In this document: positions 50,843 through 61,500 of the stretch, one piece after another
Numbering within the stretch: the first letter of the stretch is position 1
How the letters are laid out: the number at the start of each line of letters is the position of its first letter
From: Xenopus tropicalis
Lineage: Eukaryota > Chordata > Amphibia > Anura > Pipidae
DNA length: 64,000 bases
Direction: 5' to 3'
NCBI RefSeq assembly: GCF_000004195.4
Contig: NC_030685.2
Location: 58,652,048 to 58,716,047, forward strand
Position numbers and translations under genes: made by a program
The notes under the pieces: model-generated
What the model was told of the DNA's origin: nothing
The model's input: the letters and a program-made list of their open reading frames with translations, nothing else
The model's database searches: none

Positions 50843-51453
50843 GGCTAGAGGGAAAAGATAGCCGTATCTAAAGCAACCACAAATTGGTGCACATGCCGTA
50901 CATCAGGTTGTTCTGCTCATGCTTAGATGGAGGACTGAGGGGGCAGGTAGAGGTCTGGTTCATAAAGTAGCGCCAGACCATAATATAGCCCTGCCCGAGG
51001 CTGATTGCATCTTTGGATTTATAAAAGAAATCTACTAATTTTGTAAAATGTGGTTGATTCAGAACTAAATCAATCTGAATTGAAATTAATCAGATATATC
51101 CTTCAGGAAACTTATTTACTAAGTTACCAATTAGTATTTTTATAATTAACAGGAAAAATGATCACAGGTGCCTATAGCCTTCAATGTGATTTAATACAAT
51201 TAAAAAATAAAATTATACATTTTTTTTTTTTCATTTTATAGGCCAGACAAACTGATTTAATAGAATTTGCAGTGATTGATCAAACTGTCTATTAAAGTTT
51301 TCATTTCACACACAAAAAAAAGGAAATCCCAGAAAAGCTCTGCAACCTAAAGTGATGAGCACTTTGGCAATATACACTTAAGATATTAACAGTTCTAACA
51401 CTGCCAGTACAATTAAACTGAACCAGTAGCACCACCTGCTGGTCAGTTCTGCT

Positions 51454-51558
51454 AACTGGCCTGACAGGAGAATATTATAATAGAAGAGGAAAGGAACATT
51501 GTCTGATGTTGCTCTGCTTAGAAGAGAAGATTTTTTTTTTTCTCCTGTCAGGCCAGTT
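51454..51558. repeat. 19-bp perfect inverted repeat near the FN1 3' end
   Basis: 'aactggcctgacaggagaa' (51454-51472) and 'ttctcctgtcaggccagtt' (51540-51558) pair exactly around a 67-nt loop, about 150 bp past the FN1 cleavage region. Confidence 0.85.
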
Positions 51559-51714
51559 GGTAAAACCAGGTTTACTTTTCCTTAAAGGTATTCTGAAACT
51601 TAAAAAAAAATATAAAGATTCCATAACATATTAGAATTGGACTTTTATGATTATTTCCTCTTTGAATGAAAATGTTTTTTTGCTACCGATAAATAAATGA
51701 CGACACAAATCCAT

Positions 51715-52445
51715 ATTTTTCAAGGTCTTTTTATTAAAAGAATGATTATCTTTCCACAGTAGTAAAAGCTTTGGCACATACAGTATAAAAAAAATAAAAT
51801 AAAATCACCAACCATAATTACATCAAATTCAACTGCCATCACTTTGAAAGACTTTAGAATCACTTTTCTGTAGTAAAATAGAAGGAATCATATGAAGAAG
51901 CAGACATTGATAAATAACACTGAAGGTAGAGGAAGGTCGGGCATTAGTAAGGATTGTGCGGAAAAGGAATTACGATTGTGCATATGGTAAATCGTGTCAG
52001 AAGCAGCAAGTCTAGCACCACTTCAGGAATATAAAAGAACAGAATGGTCCCTTTGACTTTTGCCTGGAATTTGAAGTCCACTGATGCCAGCTCAGCCGGC
52101 ATTGAATTAACTATTACACATTCGCCCAGCCACAAGTGGTGCCCTTTTTTTACAGATTTAATTTCTAATCCAATTTTGTTTTAAACAAAAAAAAACAAAA
52201 AAACAAGGCACTAATAAAAGCACCTATTTTATTTAAAAAAGGACCATTTCCCAAATCTAATTAAAAGCAAAGTTAACATAAAAATTACAATCACTGAATA
52301 CTGAATGGCATCAAATACTTCCAGTGAAGGTTGAAGTATTTTGTATGTTTAGTCAGTTAGTAAAGGCACTTTATCCCCCAAAAGTTGCCCTTCAACTGAA
52401 CTCCCTGTGCACTCGTGTGGTGCCATAACTGTATTGTGATGTCCC
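51715..52445 (-). terminator. fn1: FN1 3' UTR and poly(A) signal
   Basis: From the TGA the minus strand continues about 730 nt to an AATAAA (TTTATT on the + strand at 51730-51735). Cleavage is expected at about 51705-51718. The length is close to the FN1 3' UTR of other vertebrates. No alternative AATAAA nearer the stop codon stands out. Confidence 0.7.
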
Positions 52446-52520
52446 TCACTTCTGGGTCTGTTCCGAATGCTGTATATCTGCTTGGAGGGGAAGGTAGCAC
52501 TCAATGGGGCAGTTCAAATT
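52446..52520 (-). CDS. fn1: FN1 terminal coding exon with the dimerising cysteine pair
   Basis: 75 nt including the TGA at 52446-52448, encoding '[20 protein letters not shown]' plus four residues. The two cysteines of NCPIEC form the antiparallel interchain disulfides of the dimer. The mammalian ending (QADREDSRE, with a phosphorylated Ser) is replaced by a different Gln-rich tail. Confidence 0.94.
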   Translation of the reverse strand, partial: NLNCPIECYLPLQADIQHSEQTQK

Positions 52521-55500
52521 CTGTGTACAGAGAAAGAAAAGTAAGAACAGATACTTGCTTCAAAATAAACTCAGTCATAGCTTTGGAAGTAACAATGCTT
52601 TCTGTTAGAACCTAGTTTTAGCCTTGGCTGAGGCTTAGAGATAAATATCTTCTATGCAGCCAGTTTGACCAGTACCCAAATATGCAAAACAAAGTTATTA
52701 CTGTATGCCACTTACATAGTTCTGTTGGTATCTCTGGGCAAACTGAGAGACTGTATGCCCAGCAGTGCCATCGGGAAGAACAGCACCTGGTCTGCGGCAA
52801 TTGTCACATCTCCACCCCTAGGGAACAGAAACAGATGCAACTTACTACACTGAGAAACAATACCACAATACAGCATTTTTGGTTTCTACACAGTTAAATA
52901 ATCAACATATGGATAAGGCTTTCATACAGTACAGGAAGCTTCAACATATACCACCCAGCACTACAGCAATTATCTACAGACACTTGTGTCATAAAAGGCT
53001 TACAAAAATTGCATCAGTCATATTATAGCAGTGCAAATCAGCTTTTCTGCATAGTCGCTGGTTTACACGCTGTGCTAGTGTTTCACATGAAGAGCGTTTA
53101 CTGCAGATAAGGTTTTAAGACTTTTTTTTTATTCAAGTTATTCAAAAGGTTTTAATACTTTGTTTTGTATTTTAATAAGGAGTAGGAAAGTAGGGTTATA
53201 TAATATTAAGCAATAGTATCCCTGTAAGAATACTTGGTTTTTGGATTTAAAGACCTTGATTTTTCATTCTGCAGTAACAGAACAGGATAGTAAAGGAAAA
53301 GACTTAAAGGACATATAAATCCTACATTTGCCTACAATATATATCAGTTGGGCACGCCTCCCCCACCCAAATGGCATTATTTGTACTGCATATATCCCTT
53401 CCGCTTGCCAGCACCATCATATTTTCCTAAAGCAAATAGCAGCTTTCACCCGGTGGCCATTTTTCCTCTGATACATTTAAATCTGCAAACAGCATACACA
53501 CACACAGACCCTTATTCAGCATACATTTCATCAAGAATACAGGCTCACACAGGCACAACTGTCTCTGATAAAAGTTCTGGTTTGTTTGAGCACTGTAGGT
53601 AAAGCTGAGCTCAGGAGAAAAAAAATGGAAGCAGACAGCTAGAGCTGAGTTTCTATGGGAACCAGCAATGCCATCTCTTCACTGGCTGCTAGACTGGGGG
53701 GGCATGTTTAGTAATCTGAGCTTAGAACAACTGAGCATGCCCACAAGCCAACAGCCAAAGCAAATTCCTGAGGGAGGGGGCCGAGTGGGTTACAGGAGGA
53801 GACGGAAATCAAAGTGATTAAGGAGATGTTGCAGCCTTACTTATGTTCAATTTAGAGTTTACTTTAGGTGACTTACTTGCTGTCCTCCATAGCATGTGCA
53901 TGAACAGATTGCCCCTAAATATTCCTTCTGCCACTGCTCTCCAACATTGTACATCTTCCCTTCATCATAGCACGTGGCTTCATCTGGCAAGAAAGGAGAG
54001 AGGGGAGGAGAGAGCACTGTTAGAGATGTTCTGCAGGTTCTTGGCATTCTGTAAGCATGTGTGTCTCCAGCGTGTCTATAGACATTTTGAGCTCTAATAT
54101 TAGCAGTACTTTCTCTTTATCCCCCCATTACAGCACCATACCATCCCTGTCTTTTGACAAATGGTACCAGTTAACATTCATCTTTATAACACTGATGTTG
54201 ATGGACTTTTTAACTTACGAGGTTCACACTTAAATTCTCCTTTTCCATTGCCAAGACAAGTACAACTCATCATCTGACCATTCTCTCCTCGTCGGTCCCA
54301 TTTCTCCCCGACCCTGTGATTGACACCATTATCATGGCACCATTCTGCAAGAGAAATCCAGTGTGCCATTTAATGGAAAGTTAGGGGTCCATTTTTTTAT
54401 AGCAATTTCTTCCTCAGAGAAAAATCCCATTCACCACTTTTTACCCCCAATATCTAGACAGTTAAGCCATTGACTAAATCATCAAGGGGTGTATATTGAG
54501 CAAGATGATAAAAACAAGGCATGTATCAAAGATCAATAAATAGTAAAAGATGAGAACATAATGCAGTGCAAAGTATTAAGCGTTGATTAAAGAGAAAACT
54601 GCAGAAACAATATGTATGATTATGGGGATAATATAAATGGATTAACACTGACTGGAGGAGTCACATCTGAAGTGTCCACTTCCATAGCCCAGGCACTTGC
54701 ACCAGAGCCTGAATCCAGATTCTGACATGCGTTCCCATTCCTGTCCCACAGAATAGTGTGCTCCATTGAATGTGTCATAACAGGTGTCCTCAGCTGGCTG
54801 TAAAACCCCCTCAGGGGAACCTAGGGGAAATTAGACCAACATTAACATTTCTTTCTGGCATTTAGGGTGTTCCACTACTGACTGAATACAGAAAGCTTTT
54901 TAGCTACCACAGCAAGTTATAAGCAGCAGCTGTTCATTTTCATACAAATGCCTTCAAATAAACAGCTTTGATTTCAGAGCTCTCAAGATAAACAGGTGGT
55001 TTTGGGGCATACAAACAGATTTCCTTAATACTAACCAGGACTGCCAACAGTTACACGCTTCTCGAAGACCTTATGTTTATCAGACCCCTTCTGCGCTTCC
55101 ACAATGATGTTATAAGTGGCTCCTTGAGTCAGACCATTTAATGTGGCACTAGAGGAGGTTCCAGGGACCCTAAACTGCAGCAGATATGCAAGAGATTTTA
55201 GATCTTATATAGAAAATTACAAGATAAAATAAGCTTAAAAAAGGTATGACCTTAAAACTAACAGACTTGCAGTGCAAAGTCTGGATTTGAAACTTGCCAT
55301 TGAAGAAACAAGAGTCATTAAGTTTAGTTGTCTCTTACCTGCAATGGGGCCTCATCATGTTCAATAGGATGGCAAGAGATGATATATTCAGTGGTTTCCA
55401 GCTCAGGTCTCCATGAAATGGTAGTATGGGATGCCACTTCTTGGACGCCAGAATCATTTAGCTGTGGTCCTAAGCCATGAGGGTAAGGACCATCAAGATC

Positions 55501-58500
55501 TCCACGCTGCACAGGGAACTCTGTGTCTAGCTCAATATCAACCCTCTCCTGTGGGTAGTGCCCAGGGGTGAATTTCCCTGGCCTCACTGGCACAGCAGTA
55601 GTGGGTGCAAGGGGACTTCTGAAACCATGTTCTTCTATAAGCTGCCCTTCATTGCCAGAACTGGGCTGCTGTCCATTAGAGCCTGGCAGTTGGATACCAT
55701 TACCATTGTCCAACTTGATTTGTGTGATGTGGGGTGTGTTCTCTTCATCAGTGGGAACATCAAGGATTTCAGGGCCTTTGCCCGGGTGTGGAAGTGTAAC
55801 CAGGCGAGGCAGTTCGTCTGGTTGAAGAAGTGTTAGAAGCGATAGAAGCAAAGCATTAGTGAAACCCAGCAGCTGCAACAATCATTGCAGATTTGTCAAC
55901 AGTAGGTAAAGAAGTTGATCTAACTGCCTACTAAAATCAGTATAAAACTGGAATCTGCCACTAGAAACACTTTTTAAGGAAGCCAACGTAAGTGTCTTTA
56001 AGGAACAGAGGCTTTGCAGAGAACAATCTTGGTATTATCTATTGGTATGTCAAGGTTTTGTGGTAGTTGTAAGAAAGCTCCTTAAAGACAGACCCGTTTT
56101 TTTTCTTAGTTTAGTTATCGAAAGACATGGTCAGTTTATACCAATACAATGGCTCCTCCAAAACATTTACAATATTTTAAAGATGACAATTTACTTTTAG
56201 GCATTAAAAAAAGGCCAAAGGGCTAATTTACTAACACAGGTACTAACATGCAGTTAATCATAGCAACCAATCAGATTCATTTTCTAACTTGTAGCATACT
56301 GACCAAATGTCATTTTTGATTTGTTGCTTTTGGTTGCAGAACTGGTGCCATTTGCACCCACATTACTTTCAGTATAATTAATCCCTTACGGCTCATATCA
56401 AACTCTACAAATGTATGATGACATGAGCAAGTATCAAGCATAGAAACCATGAACAACATGGTTGCAACCGTACCTACTATTGCAGATATCTGCTTACTGC
56501 CGAGCATCAAGTGGCATCCCATGATTACCCAAGTTAGAGATCAATATATTCCAGCAAATCATTCTTGATCAGGCATCTAACCAATTACATTTATAGAGCA
56601 ACAGCACTGATAAGGGAAAATATACCCACAATCCAGTTCCGTTCATCATTGCTTTACTTGCCTTTAAATACACAGTAAATTATGAGGCCATAATTTCTCT
56701 CAGCATAGAGTTTGTGACCTGTATATCTGATTTACTGGCATTAGGTAACTTTATCGATTGCCTCTAATATATAGAACAAGACACATGAAGGTGAGTTTTG
56801 TTGATTATTACACTAGAATTTTTGGTGAACAAAAGATGCCTTCATACTTTACTCTGTCTTTAAAAAAGAAAATCATAAATAGGATATATTTACCCTTTAA
56901 TATGTTAGAGCATGAATTACACTAAGCTAAAAAGTTGAAATTCTACTGCAACTGTCTGGAAAAATTGCATTCAACTCAATTGACTGTTAAATTTAGAAGT
57001 CCATTTTTAAGTCCATTTAATATGGTTTGATAACTTTTTTGGAGGAAAAACATTTTTCATTATATAGATTGTGTTCTTTTCTGACTGTTCAGTCAGTTCA
57101 AAGCTGAATGCAGAGCTTTCCATCTAAGTTTCAAACACTCACAGCCAGATCATATTGCGTACATGGACATCACAACAGAAAAGCATTAGCTTGCAAGGAC
57201 AGCCAGATCAATTATTTTGTGATCATTAGGATCCCACTAGCTACAACCACCACTGTGAATTAGGCCTTAAGGAAAATGCACAGTGAATAGAATCAATATG
57301 ACTGAAAAACAGCCTGTAATTCCTGCTTCATTTGGTTTAAAATCAATATCACATTAAGAAAATCTGGGTAGAAGATAGAAGCATTATCGTTTACAAGTTG
57401 CTCCTTCTTGCATACAAAAGCATTCATAATTCTTCATGAAGGCCAAGGGAGCCTACTAAACTTTTGGCAAAATGGGTTTGTATCATGCTATTTGGGGTAT
57501 TTGGGATGTGCAGTGCCAGGAGGGTATTACAAAACTCTCTGTTTCTTATGCTAAAAAGACTGAATATTTGCTCATACCTGTTCTCTTACGTCCCACAAGA
57601 GGCTCACTCTTCTGATTGTTTCTCACAGCAATAATATAGACAATATATTCTGTGCCTGGCTCCAGGTCTGTGAAAATAAAGGCAGAATTAGTAGTTTTAA
57701 GATCTGAACCATTGTGTAAAAAAGCAAGGACATACACCGATACAAGGCAAGCACTAAAACTTACTGGCGTATCTACAACACACAAAAATTGAAACCTGAC
57801 TTCAACAGATTCAATAATTTCTTAACATTCAAAAGTGGCAGCCACTCACTGGTAATGGTAGACTCTGTGGTTCCTGCTTGGAGGCGTGGGAGGTGCTCTT
57901 TCAGTAGCCCTCCAGCTTTCTCATAACGAATGATATAGCCAGTGATGCGAGCACGAGGTGGCTGCCAAGTGAACAGCAGGGAGTTGCTAGTTGTGGTCAG
58001 GAAACGCAGGTTGGATGGAGAGTCCACAGCTGAAAACACAGATACAACAAGGTTTTCTTATAAGCAGTAACAAGTGATCTACAAATTTAAACTTTAAAAA
58101 GTCTATGGAGAGTGCCTCATTAGATTCTGGCAATAGGAATCTGGCTGCTGGCAAATGTAAATGTCAATTATAACATTACGTACCTGTGGTGACATCAACA
58201 ATCACAGGAGAGCTACGAGCATTGTCATTTAGGGTGTACAGATAGATCTTGTAGTCTGTGCCAGGCTGCAGACCTAGAAGATGAAAAATAAAACCAAGTT
58301 AAAACCACATGGAGCAAAGATCCCAAAGATAACGCGCCATCCACCTTATAAATCAGAAATTCTTCTTTACCTGTGATAGTAAAAGAACGGAGATCTGCAT
58401 CAACTGTTCTCCTGATGGGATTCTGACCTCCGGCAGGTATAGCATCAATCTGGAAGCCAGTGATGGTCTCTGTTTTAGTGCGCCAGGACAGTGTAACTGT

Positions 58501-61500
58501 GGTCTCGGTCACATCTTGAACACGAGGTCTTCGAGGTGGACTTACATCTAAGAATTGACAATTGAATCATGAATAATAAATAAATGAGGCTCTTGAAAAG
58601 GTTTCACCAGTCATCCCAGTGGCTACTTCAGTTCAACTGAGAAAGGGCAATACATTCCCTACCACTCAGTTAAAAGAGAAGGAAAGGTAAAACTAAGTAA
58701 GCTTCCCCCTCGCTTCAGAATGTGTGATCTGAGCTACCATCAGCTAGAGCTGCAGCAGGAAGTTCCTAAGACCAAGCTAAAATAGCAGCTGCTATCTTAA
58801 ACAAACGGAGGGAGCTTCTAGGGCTCTTTACTCAGGTATGGTAAAGCTTTCTGCAGAATAAATAGTGTGCTCTAGGTGGCACTGATGTGGTAAATCTATT
58901 GTCAGTAAATGCCAAAATGACTTTCCTTCTCCTTTAAACTGAAGAAGCCACTTGGATGAGTGATAAAACATTTTCAAAAACAAAAAAAAACATTTAGAAA
59001 GTTCAGTTGCTTTAGACTTAGTTTCACTAGATTCTGTATAAAGTGACCTGGATGAATAAAAATCTTCACTGACATATTAACTATTAATGGTCTAATTCTA
59101 GTTGGAATATTGAAAGCCACTTCAGGTATTCACAGCATTCAGATATTATTATAGCTGCAATATGATAATAAACATTAATGGTTGCTATGTTTAGAAACAT
59201 ATGGCATAATGCACTTCTTATTTATTTAGCTTGTAGTCATATCCCACTAAATAACCCCCCCCCCCCCCCCCCCATTTCAAGGCTTCTCCTTGAAATGAAC
59301 GCTTGAAACACCTTAGGAACCATTGCCTTCACTGAAAGTAAATACTTACTATCAAGTGTAGAGATTAAACCCTGCAGTGGCTGACTTGTCAGGGTATCCT
59401 TAAGAGCATACACATTAACTTCATATTTTGTGGCCACCTGTTAAAGGAGAATGATGGAGTTCTCATTTATTGAATACTGTAAATAAAAGTATAACCAAAA
59501 ATAAAAATGTATAAATTTGTATAAATAGGTTAGCCCTACTACTCACCATCAGACCAGTTACAGTTGTAGCAGTCACACCAGGTGAAAGTCTAACTTCCTT
59601 CATAGGCCCAGTTTTCTCTTTAGGGTTGACACGTACAAGGTACCCACTGAGATGGATAGTGGGTGCATGCCAGCTAAGAGAGAAGCCACTTGGTGTCACT
59701 TGAGAGAACTGAAGATTTGTTGGTGCTGGAATTGCTGGAATACACAGACAATGGGTACAGAGAATTATGACCAACAGGAAATCATTTTGTGCAAACTGCA
59801 GGCAACATAAGCATGCATAACAAAACATGCAGTACGACAGGATTCAGTCTAATATGTTCAACAGGCAGAGTTAGGCCAATCCTTCAGATAAGCAAAGTAT
59901 TACCAGGCACCAGATTAAATTTAGAATAGTTTACATTTAAAATATATACTATTTCCTAGCACTTAAGGTTGTTCATCTCCAGAGACAAAACATACCATGT
60001 GTAGATGCACACAGACATAGTTCGTAATAACTAGGAAGGTCGCTGACATTTACAAATCAAACGGTGAAATAGCTGCAGGTACAGACTTGAACAGCTCAAC
60101 CAAGATTAGAAAACTTTGCCTGCCAATAAACTTTTGCCAGGTTCTGAAGTGAAGCTTGGCCTTGTTGGTTATCACTAGACTTCAGAGAAATGCACGTTAA
60201 TAACAGACATGGAGGAGTGAACAACAACAACTCGAGTGAGGGGTGTACTTGGGCATGCACCCTACACACTGACACTAGAAGGGCCACATAGGTCTTCCAA
60301 CCATGACCTTGCCATGTGGCCAAGATACCTGTGCTCTGGATTCCAATCATCGGCTTGCTCTCCATGTCATCGTGCAATGCCACGATGCTCACAGTGTATT
60401 CTGTGCCCGGCCTCAGACCGTGCAATTCTGCTGTGTCATCATCCCCTTCTGGAGCTGGGAACAACTCTTTTACTCCCTCCTCAGGACTTGAGTAGGTAAC
60501 CCTGTAGCGGGTGACCTGCCCATCTGGGACCTCCCAAGCCAGTCTAATGGAATCAACACCCACATCAGTGAATGTCAGTCCTTTGGGATGGTCAATGTCT
60601 GTCAGGCAAATTAACCAGGAAGGCAGTTAGTAGCAGTTATTGGCAAGAGAAAAAAAATGTTAGCCCCAAGTTACATTTGTACAGCTCAAGCAGTCCAATA
60701 ATAGCCCACAATCTATGATAAGCAAAAGCAGCATTTAAAAGCAAAGATGTAAACCCCTTGCAACCCAATTAATGGTAAATATGCATTTTTGTAAATATAG
60801 ATTGGTATCAGATGGAAAATAAGATTTACACTAGGGGCATAGATTAGAATTTGTTAACAAGAAAGATAAGACTAAGAGGTGACAGTTTCTGCTCAAATAC
60901 TTAAACACTGATTCACATACGTTAATGGAAATCTGTAGTTCCAATACTTCCTGTTTTAACAGGAAATTCAGTAGGCACTAGCTAATATCTCCCCATTAGG
61001 TTTTAAAAAAAAAAAAAACTTGTTGCTTAATGTGGCTGAATTGAATCAGCATTAATATGGAGGCCAAAGCACACCTTGATATATAAACTACATTTTATAC
61101 ACAAAAAGGTATGATTGGCAGCTTGTGAGGTCAGCCTTCTTACAGAGCCACTATACAAGCATTTAAAATAATGCCTATGTATTTCCCTAATGAAAAAGGG
61201 TTAATTTATATACATTACACTTGTTTTGTTTTCCCTGTCTGCTATTAAGCACACAGTTTACAATTGTAGTCTTGACTAAACAGTTTCTTTCTAAGCTGGT
61301 TGGCTAATGTCTATATTAATGCCCACAGGCCTACCATTGTGGTATAATCTCCCTACAAAACTCCATCAGGGGTCTGGCGCAGTTTCCTAAGTTGTCTCAA
61401 ATTTTAGTGACCTATTATAACATTATATTTGCAAGCCCCATGGGCCAAGCACAACCACTGGAAATATGTATAGCTGACCTTCAAAATTCAAAGCTTCAAA

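Larger units (their letters stand above)
48331..51705. other. Spacer between the convergent 3' ends of ATIC and FN1
   Basis: About 3.4 kb with MITEs at 49336-49705 and 50571-50842 and an inverted repeat at 51454-51558. No gene was recognised on either strand. Confidence 0.6.

Noticed and set aside
58225..58512. Reading the III-13 exons as one continuous frame
   Set aside because: The frame runs through a GT-AG intron (58274-58370); the spliced form restores the conserved '[13 protein letters not shown]' sequence.
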